Both the position numbers and the translations under genes were made by a program. Source: Taklimakanibacter lacteus (lineage in GTDB: Bacteria > Pseudomonadota > Alphaproteobacteria > Rhizobiales > Aestuariivirgaceae). From it: a DNA stretch of 64,000 bases. Below the pieces are notes generated by a model. That model made no database searches. It was not told the DNA's origin and worked only from the letters and a program-made list of their open reading frames with translations. Positions 1-9,078 of this stretch are shown here, piece by piece. Location: positions 434,001 to 498,000 of the forward strand of contig QOZQ01000001.1 in the NCBI GenBank assembly GCA_003576695.1, in the 5' to 3' direction. Position 1 is the stretch's first letter; each line of letters begins with the position of its first letter.

Positions 1-396
1 GGTCCGCGCGAGCTGCTGGCGCGCGTCCGGGCCGTGCTCCGGCGCGGGCGCGCGCAATCCTTCACGACGCCCTCGCGGCGCTTCGCCTTCGGCCGGTTCG
101 TCATCGATCTCGATGCGCGCCAGCTGGCCGACGACAATGGCGGGGTGCTGAGCTTCACCAGCGCCGAATTCGACCTGCTCGCCTGCTTCGTGCAGCGGCC
201 ACGCCGGGTGCTGACGCGCGACCAGATTCTCGACTGGCTGCGTGGCCGCGCCGCCGATCCCTTCGACCGCACCGTCGACATGCTGGTCTCGCGCTTGCGC
301 AAGAAGCTCGACGCTGCCAGCCCTGGCTCCAATTTGATCAGCACTGTTCGCAATGGCGGCTATCTGTTCACCGCTCCCGTCAAGCCGGTGCCGTGA
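1..396 (+). CDS. OmpR-family response regulator, C-terminal part (5' truncated by window edge)
   Basis: The frame is open from base 1, so the gene starts upstream of the window. What remains reads RELLARVRAVLRR, the usual end of an OmpR/PhoB receiver domain and linker, followed by a complete winged-helix DNA-binding domain (LTRDQILDWLRG, then RTVDMLVSRLRKKL, then the wing NGGYLF). The phosphorylated Asp is not in view. The stop overlaps the start of the histidine kinase (TGATG at 394-398), so the two form a two-component operon and this is the cognate transcription factor. The stimulus cannot be told from the sequence. Confidence 0.93.
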   Translation, partial: GPRELLARVRAVLRRGRAQSFTTPSRRFAFGRFVIDLDARQLADDNGGVLSFTSAEFDLLACFVQRPRRVLTRDQILDWLRGRAADPFDRTVDMLVSRLRKKLDAASPGSNLISTVRNGGYLFTAPVKPVP

Positions 397-1745
397 TGCT
401 GCGCCTGGGCCTTGCCGCCCGCATCGCGATGATCGTGATCATTGCCCTGACGACGGCCTGGATCGTGGCGATCGCGCTGGTCTACCGCTCATATGATCAG
501 GAGGGGGAAAGCGCGCGTCCATCGCCACGACAGATCGCGGCACTTGTGGAATTGATCGAGCGCATTCCCCGTGAGCAAAGACCGCTTGCCCTTGCTGCAG
601 TCGCCTCCCGGGTCTTCGATGCCAGGTTGCAAGCGGACAGGGCGCCCGATGGCGCAGCAAGTGAAGGTCGGCCAGTCGACGAGACACTGCTGCAGGCCTA
701 CGCGGCTGCCCTGGAGGGTCGCCCGCTCGCCATCGTGTTTGCGGTGCCGGCCGAGCGGCGTTTCCCCCGGCTCTTCGCGATCACCACGAACGCACTCGAA
801 TTCCGCATTGCGCTGAGGACCGGCGAAACCCTCTTCATCAATACGCGCAGTCCACTGCCGGTCTCCCGGCTCGGCCTGCCGGTGGGGTTCGGCGCAGGCC
901 TGTTCGGGACACTGATCGCCTTTCTCGCCCTCGTCATCATGCATCGTGAAACGCGACCGCTTGCCCGGCTTTCCGCTGCCGTCGATCGGATGGATCTCGC
1001 CGGCACGCCGGTGATCTTGCCCCAGGCGCGGGCCAGCGCGCCTGAAATCCAGGCGCTCATTGCCGCCTTCAACCGGCTGCAGGCCCGCCTCGCGCAGTTG
1101 CTGCGCGCCCGCATGGCGATGCTCGGTGGAATCTCGCACGATGTCCGCACCTTCGCGACGCGATTGCGTCTGCGCGTCGACCGCATCCCGGAGGGCGCGG
1201 AGCGCGATCGTGCGATCAACGATATCTCCGACATGATCCGACTCCTGGACGATGCCCTGCTCGCCAGCCGCGCCGGCGCCGGAGAGCTTGCCCAGGAGCT
1301 TGTGGAGCTCGACGACGTCGTCCGCATCGAGGTCGAGGACAGACGAGCGGCGGGGGCGCCGGTCGAGCTTCAGGTCGCTCCGGGCGCCGCCGGCGCGACC
1401 ATTCTCGGCGATCGCCTCGCGCTCCGGCGCATTGTCTCAAACCTCGTCGACAACGCCCTGAAATACGGCCATGCGGCGCATCTGGGCATCGCGATCGATT
1501 CGCAGTCGCTGGTTTTGACGGTCGATGACGAAGGCACGGGCATTCCGCCCGATCTGCGCGAATTCCTGCTCGAGCCGTTTGTCCGTCTTGAGACCTCGCG
1601 CAACCGGCAAACGGGCGGCGCCGGCCTCGGCCTCGCCATCGTCCGCAACCTTGTCGAAGCGCATGGCGGGACCCTCGGGATTGGCGACGCCGCAAGCGGC
1701 GGCGCACGGATCACACTGCTGTTGCCGATGTTCCGGCCTCTGTGA
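396..1745 (+). CDS. Sensor histidine kinase of two-component system
   Basis: This 449-residue membrane kinase has a TM helix near residues 8-30, a periplasmic sensor segment of about 130 residues, a second TM near 160-182, a HAMP-like linker, then dimerisation and ATPase domains. The H-box reads GGISHDVRTFATRLRLR, the N-box DNALKYG, the G1 box DDEGTGIP and the G2 box GGAGLGLAIVRNL, so the catalytic core is complete. The H-box has Phe-Ala where most kinases of this type have Thr-Pro after HDxR. ATG at 396 overlaps the regulator's stop; GTG at 393 is the alternative start. It should phosphorylate the upstream regulator. The ligand is unknown. Confidence 0.93.
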   Translation: MLRLGLAARIAMIVIIALTTAWIVAIALVYRSYDQEGESARPSPRQIAALVELIERIPREQRPLALAAVASRVFDARLQADRAPDGAASEGRPVDETLLQAYAAALEGRPLAIVFAVPAERRFPRLFAITTNALEFRIALRTGETLFINTRSPLPVSRLGLPVGFGAGLFGTLIAFLALVIMHRETRPLARLSAAVDRMDLAGTPVILPQARASAPEIQALIAAFNRLQARLAQLLRARMAMLGGISHDVRTFATRLRLRVDRIPEGAERDRAINDISDMIRLLDDALLASRAGAGELAQELVELDDVVRIEVEDRRAAGAPVELQVAPGAAGATILGDRLALRRIVSNLVDNALKYGHAAHLGIAIDSQSLVLTVDDEGTGIPPDLREFLLEPFVRLETSRNRQTGGAGLGLAIVRNLVEAHGGTLGIGDAASGGARITLLLPMFRPL

Positions 1746-1766
1746 CCCGCAGCTGGACTTCCCGTC

Positions 1767-1788
1767 ACGAAGCTGGCACGAACTTCGT
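1767..1788. repeat. Inverted repeat between kinase and zwf
   Basis: ACGAAG (1767-1772) and CTTCGT (1783-1788) are perfect 6-bp arms around a 10-bp spacer, 36 bp upstream of the zwf start. No T-tract follows, so an operator is as likely as a weak terminator. Confidence 0.35.
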
Positions 1789-1823
1789 CGCAACATCGGC
1801 ATGATCGAGACGACGGGGATCCT

Positions 1824-3290
1824 ATGGTAAAAGACGCATCCCGGATGGGGCCCAAGACTCCGCAAGTCCTCATCCTGGTGGGGGCGACTGGCGACCTGTC
1901 GCGGCGCAAGCTGCTGCCGGGGCTTTTTCATCTGTGCAGCGCGGGCTTCATCACCGCCTGCCGCATTATCGGCCTGGCGCTCGAAAATCTCGACAGTGAC
2001 GGCTTCCGCAAGCTGGCGCGCGAGGCGCTTGACCAGTTCTCCACCCGTCCGGTGAACGAGGCGGACTGGGCAAGCTTCGCCGAGACCTTGAGCTATGTGC
2101 CGATCTCGGCCGGGGCGGCGGCGCTCAAAACGTCGGTCGAGGCGGCGGAGAAGTCGCTCGGCGGCGACAGCCGGCGCATCCATTATCTGAGCGTGCCGCC
2201 CAATGCGGCACTGGCCGCGGTCAAGATGCTCGCGGAAGCCGGGCTCGTCGAGAACAGCCGCATCATCATGGAAAAGCCCTTCGGCACCGATCTCGCCAGC
2301 GCCGTGGCGCTCAATGCCAAATTGCACGAGGTCTTCGCCGAGGCGCAGATTTTCCGCATCGACCATTTTCTCGGCAAGGAGGCGGCACAGAACATCCTCG
2401 CCTTCCGCTTCGCCAATGGCCTGTTCGAGCCGATCTGGAACCGCAATTTCATCGACCATGTGCAGATCGACGTGCCGGAGACGCTCGATCTCGGCAGGCG
2501 CGCCGGCTTCTATGAAACAGTCGGCGCCTATCGCGACATGGTGGTGACGCATCTGTTCCAGATCCTTGGCTTCATGGCGATGGAGGCGCCGACGGCGCTC
2601 GAGCCCCAGCCGATCAGCGAGGAGAAGAACAAGGTCTTCCGCTCGATGATGCCGATCGAGCCTAAGAATGTCGTGCGCGGGCAGTTCGTCGGCTACCGGG
2701 CGGAGGAGGGGGTGGACGCCGAATCCGATACCGAGACCTTCATCGCGCTCAAATGCGAGATCGACAACTGGCGCTGGGCCGGCGTGCCGTTCTTCCTGCG
2801 CACCGGCAAGCGCCTGGCGGAGGGACAGCGCATCATCTCCATCGCGTTCCGCGAGCCGCCCAAGAGCATGTTTCCGGCGGGATCGGGGGTGAGCGCGCAA
2901 GGTCCCGATCATCTCACTTTCGATCTCGCCGATGCTTCCAAGGTTTCGCTCTCCTTCTATGGCAAAAGGCCGGGGCCCGGCATGCGGCTCGACAAGCTCA
3001 GCATGCAGTTCGCCATGAACGAGACGGGCTGGATCGGCGACGTGCTCGAGGCCTATGAGCGGCTCATCCTCGATGCCATGCGTGGCGACCACACTCTCTT
3101 CACCACCGCCGAAGGCATCGAGCGCCTGTGGGAGGTCTCGGCGCCGTTGCTCGACAATCCGCCGCCGGTCAGTCTCTACCAGCCGGGCTCGTGGGGACCG
3201 AAATCGATCCACCAGCTCATCGCGCCGCATGCCTGGCGCCTGCCCTTCGAGCGCGCCTGGCGGAATGGGAATAATACAAGCCAGAAATAG
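1824..3290 (+). CDS. zwf: Glucose-6-phosphate 1-dehydrogenase
   Basis: It oxidises glucose-6-phosphate to 6-phosphogluconolactone with NADP+ (or NAD+), the cytosolic entry to the pentose-phosphate and Entner-Doudoroff routes. The 488 residues match the family length. The N-terminal Rossmann motif is GATGDLSRRKLLPGLF, and the active-site signature is RIDHFLGKE with D180, H181 and K185. EKPFGTD and the C-terminal RLILDAMRGD block are also typical. No pgl, edd or gnd gene is adjacent, which is unusual because zwf often sits with pgl and edd. The start is ATG 1824; a start at the internal ATG of MGPKTPQ is possible because conserved sequence only begins there. Confidence 0.97.
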   Translation: MVKDASRMGPKTPQVLILVGATGDLSRRKLLPGLFHLCSAGFITACRIIGLALENLDSDGFRKLAREALDQFSTRPVNEADWASFAETLSYVPISAGAAALKTSVEAAEKSLGGDSRRIHYLSVPPNAALAAVKMLAEAGLVENSRIIMEKPFGTDLASAVALNAKLHEVFAEAQIFRIDHFLGKEAAQNILAFRFANGLFEPIWNRNFIDHVQIDVPETLDLGRRAGFYETVGAYRDMVVTHLFQILGFMAMEAPTALEPQPISEEKNKVFRSMMPIEPKNVVRGQFVGYRAEEGVDAESDTETFIALKCEIDNWRWAGVPFFLRTGKRLAEGQRIISIAFREPPKSMFPAGSGVSAQGPDHLTFDLADASKVSLSFYGKRPGPGMRLDKLSMQFAMNETGWIGDVLEAYERLILDAMRGDHTLFTTAEGIERLWEVSAPLLDNPPPVSLYQPGSWGPKSIHQLIAPHAWRLPFERAWRNGNNTSQK

Positions 3291-3398
3291 GTGACACCGG
3301 ACTGCAGGCCGCCCGACTCCCGCCCTATATTTTTCCGCTAGGTCAATAACCGGGAAGGCTGGTACGACTCCCTCCAGCGTCCGCAGGGAGGAACATCG

Positions 3399-5036
3399 AT
3401 GGCCGGTTCAAGCTCTGAGACCAAGCTTACCTTCGAGCCGCCGGGACCAGGAACCTGGGAACAGGACCCTGTGCATTTCCCGCGCCCGATGACGCATTAC
3501 TGGCAGGAGATGCATCCGCCCGCCTTCAGGAAAGGCACCGGCGATTTCGCCCGCTTCTATGGCATGCTGATCGACGGCATCCAGGTCGCCTATGTGAACG
3601 GCTTCGGCTACAACAACAGGATCCCGGCGCCCGAGGCCGATATCCCGGAACGCTTCAAGCGCGCCAGTGAAGTCTATGCGAAAAAGCTGTGGCGCGAGCA
3701 GCTCAAGGACTGGGACGAGAAGCACAAGCCATCCTCGCTCGCCACGCACCGCAAATTGCAATCCGTCGATGCCGACGCGCTGGAGGCTGAGGAATTGGCC
3801 CAGTATCTGACGCGCTGCCGCGACCATCATGCGGCGATGATCGCGCAGCATATGCGCTTCACCGCCGCCGCGGTGCTGCCGACCGGGGATTTCCTCGCTC
3901 ATGCCGCGGAATGGACCGGCCTGCCGCATGCCGAGCTCCTGGGGCTGATGCGCGGCTCGGCGGAAGTCTCGTCCGGCGGCTCGGAGGAAATGGCGCGCCT
4001 GAAGCAGGCCTTCGCCCATGACGCCTCGGCGGCAAGGATCATCGAGACCGACCGCGATCCCGCCAAGGTGCTGGAGCGCCTGCGGGCGCTGGGCGGCGAA
4101 GCGGGCGCGGCACTCACCGCCTATCTCGATCTCGTCGGCAACCGTCTCATCGACGGTTTCGACATTGCCGAGCCGACCGCGCTCGAATTGCCGGATGCGC
4201 TGCTGCGCGCCATTCGCGGCGCCGTTTCCGATGAACCCGTCGCCTCCGATGTCGATGAGCAGACCGCCGAGATCCGCGCCCAGGTGCCGGAGAAACATGT
4301 CCAGGAGTTCGACGCGCTGCTGGCGGAAGCGCGGCTCACTTACCGTTTGCGCGATGAGCGTGGCGTCTATAGCGACGTCTGGGCGTCGGGCATCATGCGG
4401 CGCGCCGCCTTGGCGGCCGGGAGGCGGGCGGTCGCGCGCGGGCGCATCGCCAATCCGCAGCAGATGCTGGATGCGGGCCTCGATGAGATGTGCGCGCTGG
4501 TCACCGGCCAGGATGGCCCGTCGGCGGATGAGCTCAGCTTGCGCGCGCAATATCGCGCCACCTATACGGCCAAGGACGCGCCGCCGGTGCTGGGCTCACC
4601 ACCGGGTCTGCCGCCCGATCTTTCCAAGCTGCCGCCCGATGTCGCCCGCGTAATGCGTGCGACGCTGACCAGTCTCGGCCATGTCTTCGGCAGTTCGCAG
4701 GCGCAGAACCAGGAGAAGGTCCTCTATGGCCTCGCGGCCAGCAAGGGCGTCTATGAAGGTCCGGCGCGGCGCGTCTCGGGTCCGCCGGAATTCGGGCGCA
4801 TCGCCAAGGGCGATGTGCTGGTGACCGAATCGACCACCGAAGCCTTCAATATCCTGCTGCCGCTGCTCGGCGGCATCGTCACCGACAATGGCGGGCTCTT
4901 GTCGCATGCGGCCATCGTGTCGCGCGAATATGGCATTCCGGGCGTGGTCGGCACGCGCGAGGCGACCGAGCGCATCACCGACGGCATGCTGGTGCGCGTC
5001 GATGGCGATGCGGGTGAAGTGACCGTGCTCGGATGA
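3399..5036 (+). CDS. PEP-utilising enzyme, phosphohistidine (swivelling) domain protein
   Basis: The 545-residue cytosolic protein ends in a phosphohistidine mobile domain of the PEP synthase / pyruvate phosphate dikinase / rifampicin phosphotransferase superfamily. The motif GGLLSHAAIVSREYGIPGVVG puts the catalytic His at about 503. The N-terminal 400 residues are helix-rich and occupy the place of the substrate-binding module of rifampicin-phosphotransferase-like enzymes; no ATP-grasp domain is present. That half is the next gene, which overlaps at ATGA (5033-5036). The two products therefore probably form one split enzyme moving phosphate from ATP or PEP through the His to an unknown acceptor. 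A strong RBS (GGGAGGA) precedes ATG 3399. The substrate is unidentified. Confidence 0.85.
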   Translation: MAGSSSETKLTFEPPGPGTWEQDPVHFPRPMTHYWQEMHPPAFRKGTGDFARFYGMLIDGIQVAYVNGFGYNNRIPAPEADIPERFKRASEVYAKKLWREQLKDWDEKHKPSSLATHRKLQSVDADALEAEELAQYLTRCRDHHAAMIAQHMRFTAAAVLPTGDFLAHAAEWTGLPHAELLGLMRGSAEVSSGGSEEMARLKQAFAHDASAARIIETDRDPAKVLERLRALGGEAGAALTAYLDLVGNRLIDGFDIAEPTALELPDALLRAIRGAVSDEPVASDVDEQTAEIRAQVPEKHVQEFDALLAEARLTYRLRDERGVYSDVWASGIMRRAALAAGRRAVARGRIANPQQMLDAGLDEMCALVTGQDGPSADELSLRAQYRATYTAKDAPPVLGSPPGLPPDLSKLPPDVARVMRATLTSLGHVFGSSQAQNQEKVLYGLAASKGVYEGPARRVSGPPEFGRIAKGDVLVTESTTEAFNILLPLLGGIVTDNGGLLSHAAIVSREYGIPGVVGTREATERITDGMLVRVDGDAGEVTVLG

Positions 5037-6286
5037 GGAAGGTCGTCCCCTTCGCCAAAGCGCGCGAGACCTCGCTCTATGGCTCGAAGGCGGTGGGATT
5101 GGGCGATGCGGTGCGCAAGGGCATCAATGTGCCGCCGGGTGTCGCGCTGTCGGGCGATCTCGTCGAAGCGGTTGCCGCCAAGGACAGACCGGCGATCGGC
5201 AAGGTGGTGAAGGCCATTGCCGATCTGAAAGCCCCCTTCGCGGTGCGCTCCTCCGCCGTCGACGAGGATGGCGTCAATGCCAGCTTCGCCGGCCAGCATC
5301 TGACCGTGCTCAATGTCCATTCGGCCGCCGATGTGCCGGGTGCGGTGCGCGAGGTCTGGTGGTCGGCCAATTCCGATGCCGCCATCACCTATCGCCAGAA
5401 GGTCGGCCTGATGACGCGGCCCTCGGTCGGCGTCGTGGTGCAGACATTGCTCAATCCCGAGGCCGCCGGCGTCATGTTCACCGAGCATCCGGTCACCGGC
5501 CGCGACGAGCGCCTCATCGAGGCGAGCTGGGGCCTGGGGGAGGCGGTGGTGGCGGGCCTCGTGGTGCCCGATCATTTCCGCCTCGATCGGTCAGGTGCGG
5601 TGCTGGAGCGCAAGGCCGGGCGCAAGCGCATCGCCATCCGCTCGCTGCCCTCGGGCGGCACCTTCGAGGAGCCGGTGGCGGCCGACAGAGTGAGCCAGCT
5701 CTGTCTCGATGATGCGCAGCTCGCCGGCTTGAGCGCGCTCGCCCTCCAATGCGAGAAGGCCTATGGCCCGAGGCGCGACATCGAATGGGCGGTCCAGGAT
5801 GGCGTGCTCTATCTGTTGCAATGTCGCGCCGTCACCACCGGCAAGCCGGCAAGCCCGCCACCGCCGGTGAGACCGCCGGTCCGCGATCCGCTGACGGCGC
5901 TCAGGCGTGTCCAGCTCTTCGCCGACATGGACCGCCGCCAGGCCGAGCAGATCGCCCGCGTCGTCAAGGAGCGCCGCTTCGACAAGGGCGAGACGATCAT
6001 CATGGAAGGCTCAGGCGGTGCGGCTTTCTTCTTCATCGAATCAGGCGAGGCGAGAGTGACGTCGAAGGGCGTGGAAGTCGCGCTCCTGGGGCCGGGCGAT
6101 CATTTCGGCGAGATCGCCCTCATCGATGGCGGCCCGCGCTCCGCCACCGTGACCGCGGTCAGCGACCTCGTCTGCTACGGCATCACCTTCTGGGAATTCC
6201 GCCCGCTGATCGAAAAGAACGGCGCCATGGCCTGGAAGCTGTTGCAGGCATTGGCAAAAAGGCTCAGGGCGAAGGACTCGAGTTAG
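5033..6286 (+). CDS. PEP/pyruvate-binding ATP-grasp domain fused to a cyclic-nucleotide-binding domain
   Basis: Residues 1-268 are the N-terminal nucleotide-binding domain of PEP synthase/PPDK: RSSAVDEDGVNASFAGQ at about 72-88, FTEHPVTG at 149-156, and a closing DIEWAVQDGVLYLLQCRAVT segment. A Pro-rich linker (270-285) leads to a cyclic-nucleotide-binding domain (about 287-410) with an intact phosphate-binding cassette: FGEIAL from 358 and PRSATV from 368, so cNMP binding looks competent. It is coupled to the upstream phosphohistidine protein by an ATGA overlap. By inference the pair is one split phosphotransferase whose ATP step is gated by cAMP or cGMP. The CNB domain could instead have a docking role. 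Confidence 0.86.
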   Translation: MRKVVPFAKARETSLYGSKAVGLGDAVRKGINVPPGVALSGDLVEAVAAKDRPAIGKVVKAIADLKAPFAVRSSAVDEDGVNASFAGQHLTVLNVHSAADVPGAVREVWWSANSDAAITYRQKVGLMTRPSVGVVVQTLLNPEAAGVMFTEHPVTGRDERLIEASWGLGEAVVAGLVVPDHFRLDRSGAVLERKAGRKRIAIRSLPSGGTFEEPVAADRVSQLCLDDAQLAGLSALALQCEKAYGPRRDIEWAVQDGVLYLLQCRAVTTGKPASPPPPVRPPVRDPLTALRRVQLFADMDRRQAEQIARVVKERRFDKGETIIMEGSGGAAFFFIESGEARVTSKGVEVALLGPGDHFGEIALIDGGPRSATVTAVSDLVCYGITFWEFRPLIEKNGAMAWKLLQALAKRLRAKDSS

Positions 6287-6507
6287 GGAAGTAGGAATGC
6301 ACGAGCCCAGAAGAGGGAACGATGAACGAATGGGCGGCATCGAAGGGAGCGCAACGATCCACTGCCGTACCGGGGATTGAAAAAAATGGACTGGTTCAAT
6401 TTCTTCTGTGAGTATTGTGACGTGTTATAGTTAACCTTAGAAAGTTAGTTTTCTTACTGACAATCGCCCTTCTTTTCCCTCAGTGGTGGGTGGAGCGCTT
6501 TCTCATC
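6287..6507. promoter_or_regulatory. AT-rich intergenic stretch at the left edge of the accessory region
   Basis: Base composition shifts sharply near 6378 (runs of A, then TTTCTTCTGTG and GTTATAGTTAACC), marking the transition from the GC-rich core to the AT-richer genes downstream. It must carry the promoter of the next operon, but no clear -35/-10 pair, tRNA fragment or direct repeat was identified. A 14-codon frame at 6386-6430 (MDWFNFFCEYCDVL) exists but has no support. Confidence 0.4.
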
Positions 6508-9078
6508 ATGTCGAATGATAGCATTCAGCAAGCGGTGGAAGCCGGACAAAAAAATCTCGAGACGATGAAGTTAGTGCGAAACTGGTGCTCTCATGTGACG
6601 GTAAAAAAACATGGCGGCACTGGGCTGATCGAGATGCAAACCGGCCTGCCAATTGGTCATCATTTCCTCGAGTGCCCGCATGCCTCAGCAGGCGGAATGG
6701 CTGCTTGGGATTTAGCAGACACGGCCTTGGATTTCTACGATCGCAATTGCGTCGATTGCAAACGCCGTCAACCCGTTGGCTTCCCCAACATCTCAAGAAT
6801 AGTCGCGGAGCGTGATGCTCAGAGAAAAGTGCAAGAGCAAGAACGGGAGCGTGCTAACAAGGCGAGTGAAGAAAGGCTTGCAGCGAGGGAGGAGGTTAGA
6901 AAAAGCTTGCGTAAGGTGCTTGATCCGGTCTCCGCAACGACTCTGGACCAGATTTCCGAACTTGACCGCACGCGCACCGATCAAGCCGCCCAAAGACTCA
7001 TTGAACTTGTTGAATTGGCCCCGGAGACTTTTCGGCCCGAGATTGTAGAGTATTTATTCTCTCAGATTACAAGTGGAGAATACTGGCTCTTTGAATCTGC
7101 TCTACAAATTCTGCGGAGGCTCAACGTAGATCCAACTCGTTTATGCAATGCGGCGCTGCAAGTGCTCCGTTCCTACAGTGCCCAGGGGATCGCGGCCGAG
7201 ATTGTGCAGGCTCATGCTTCACTGGCCGCCGACAATCTAATCGCGCCAGCTCTACCAGCCTTGATTAACCTAGCAAACCCAATCTCGGACCCATTTGTTG
7301 GCGGCCACGAGCGGCGGCCAATTAGTAAGCCGCTTCGGGACCTCTATAGACTCCATCAATCGGCGGTGAAGGACGGATTAAAGTCTTTGCTCGAGCTCAA
7401 AGACGCCCACGACGTTCGGTTGGCAGCTCGCGGAATTGAAAGTCTATCGAAAATCGACCCAACCATTCTGGACTTCTTGCCTATGCAGTTAGCCGCTAAG
7501 CTTGTTCGGGCCGAGCACTTGGTGCAAGGTCGAGAAGAAGAGGTCAGCGGAGCTCTCAATGACGTGCGAGGCGTGCTGACGCGAACGTTTATTGCAAAGC
7601 CCCAAGAGACCAATGCTCTTATTGAAAGATATTTGTTAGGCGCTTCACACGAAAACGCCGCACAGCTTTACAAGATTTATGATGAAGTTCTGCATGATCT
7701 CAGGTTCGATCATGATGAAAAGATAGAGATCATCGACGCCCATCGTCTGGCCTTCCGGCGCCTGATTGTTATAGCAACAAGCGCCAGTAATGAAGAGGTC
7801 CGCGACACTATTACAGGAATGTTCCACGGCAATCCGTACGCACTTACTCCGCTCGTAATAGAGGAGATCGGTCTGCTTCTGGGCAGTGCAGCTGTATTAT
7901 CCACAAAACTGGACCAATTGGATGCTGAAATGCCATCGAAGGCAAATGAGCTCCACATGCTTCAAGAGATGAATCGACGTTCGTATCTTGACAATTTAAT
8001 GCAGTGCTTTGTTCGGTGGTCGTGTGTGGCGGCGGGGGATGATGGAGAAAAGTCTACCTCTATAGTGCTGGAGTTCATGCGCGCTTTGCCGGAGGGAAGC
8101 ACAAATTTGCGTGGAGCGATCATTGGAGGCTTTGACGCCTTGATGATTTCGACTGACTCGTTAAAGCAATGTCTTCCAGACTACTATTCGGCCCTGGTTG
8201 GATCAGAACAAGTCCTTCGATCATATGCAGCGACTGTACTGGGAGAGTTGAATGACAATGTCCGCGACAACATGCCTGCGCTCGTTTTCGAAGGGTTTGT
8301 GGTGCTACTTTCAGACCCATATGTAGTCGTACACCGTGCAGCAATCAGCGCTTTAGAAAGATTCAAGCTGCCAGAGAAATTCAGTTCGACATGTACTTTG
8401 GCCTTATGGAACATAATCAACGTCTACGCAAGCGAGCGGAAAGATGACGATTTCTTGATGACTACCATTTGCCTTTACGCACACCGTTACGTTTCGAAAG
8501 ATGCGCTCGCCGGCCGTGTAGGTAGCGTTCTTATCGCGATTATGCAACGTGTGGCCACTATTTCAGCAGCACGTAAGCTGCGATATTCAGGGAGAATCTT
8601 TTCGGCAAATGAGCATTACATGCCACTGTTGTTAAAGCTAATTGACGAGAATCGAGCGATGTCGCTGTATGGTGACGATCTCATTGGTCAACTCCGAAAT
8701 GCGTCTCCTGGAGCTGTGCGAGCCAATCGAAGCGCGATTGTGGCGGTGGGTAAACGATTGGCGACAAGCCGAAGAGTGCGGGAAACGGGCTTTCTGATTG
8801 AGCTGTTGACCGGTGCCGATTGTTGGAAAGAGGCTATCGAACTCAGCTCTTCTGCTTATGACGGGATCGAGGATAACACCCGAAATAGGCCAATCAGACT
8901 ACACGCCAGACTGCGGATGATCGCATCTTCTTTCGAGGGAGCTCTTGCAGAGCGTAAGTTGGAAGCCCTCGGCGTATTGCGAAATGAGTGGGTGTCTACC
9001 CTAGCAGAAATCGAGAAAGACAATGAGGTTAACCGACTTCGTCGAGATCCACTCAGAGGCCTTCTCAGCTCGGGTTGA
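6508..9078 (+). CDS. Unrecognised large protein: Cys/His N-terminal module, coiled coil, HEAT-like helical repeats
   Basis: I do not recognise this 856-residue protein. Residues 1-90 hold a plausible metal site: C27-x-H29, C56-x-H58 (LECPH) and C81-x2-C84 (NCVDCKR). Residues 96-138 are a charged coiled coil. The remainder is almost all helical with HEAT-like units, for example DPYVVVHRAAISALERF and HDVRLAARGIESLSKI. No catalytic motif is apparent. ATG 6508 is preferred; GTG 6490 is in frame. It overlaps the downstream nuclease-like gene by 56 bp, so the two are probably co-translated. Lower GC and mixed codon use suggest horizontal acquisition. By analogy with other helical-repeat plus nuclease pairs a defence role is plausible, but this is inference. 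Confidence 0.75.
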   Translation: MSNDSIQQAVEAGQKNLETMKLVRNWCSHVTVKKHGGTGLIEMQTGLPIGHHFLECPHASAGGMAAWDLADTALDFYDRNCVDCKRRQPVGFPNISRIVAERDAQRKVQEQERERANKASEERLAAREEVRKSLRKVLDPVSATTLDQISELDRTRTDQAAQRLIELVELAPETFRPEIVEYLFSQITSGEYWLFESALQILRRLNVDPTRLCNAALQVLRSYSAQGIAAEIVQAHASLAADNLIAPALPALINLANPISDPFVGGHERRPISKPLRDLYRLHQSAVKDGLKSLLELKDAHDVRLAARGIESLSKIDPTILDFLPMQLAAKLVRAEHLVQGREEEVSGALNDVRGVLTRTFIAKPQETNALIERYLLGASHENAAQLYKIYDEVLHDLRFDHDEKIEIIDAHRLAFRRLIVIATSASNEEVRDTITGMFHGNPYALTPLVIEEIGLLLGSAAVLSTKLDQLDAEMPSKANELHMLQEMNRRSYLDNLMQCFVRWSCVAAGDDGEKSTSIVLEFMRALPEGSTNLRGAIIGGFDALMISTDSLKQCLPDYYSALVGSEQVLRSYAATVLGELNDNVRDNMPALVFEGFVVLLSDPYVVVHRAAISALERFKLPEKFSSTCTLALWNIINVYASERKDDDFLMTTICLYAHRYVSKDALAGRVGSVLIAIMQRVATISAARKLRYSGRIFSANEHYMPLLLKLIDENRAMSLYGDDLIGQLRNASPGAVRANRSAIVAVGKRLATSRRVRETGFLIELLTGADCWKEAIELSSSAYDGIEDNTRNRPIRLHARLRMIASSFEGALAERKLEALGVLRNEWVSTLAEIEKDNEVNRLRRDPLRGLLSSG

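Noticed and set aside
1437-3230. 597-codon open frame antisense to zwf and the kinase end
   Set aside because: It mirrors a well-supported gene and has biased, repetitive composition typical of antisense frames in high-GC DNA.
3399-6286. Complete PEP synthase or PTS enzyme I
   Set aside because: The PEP-binding TIM barrel with its catalytic Cys is absent, and the domains are split in reversed order over two genes.
6386-6430. 14-codon leader-like frame with CEYC at the left edge of the accessory region
   Set aside because: No RBS, no attenuator structure, and too short to support.
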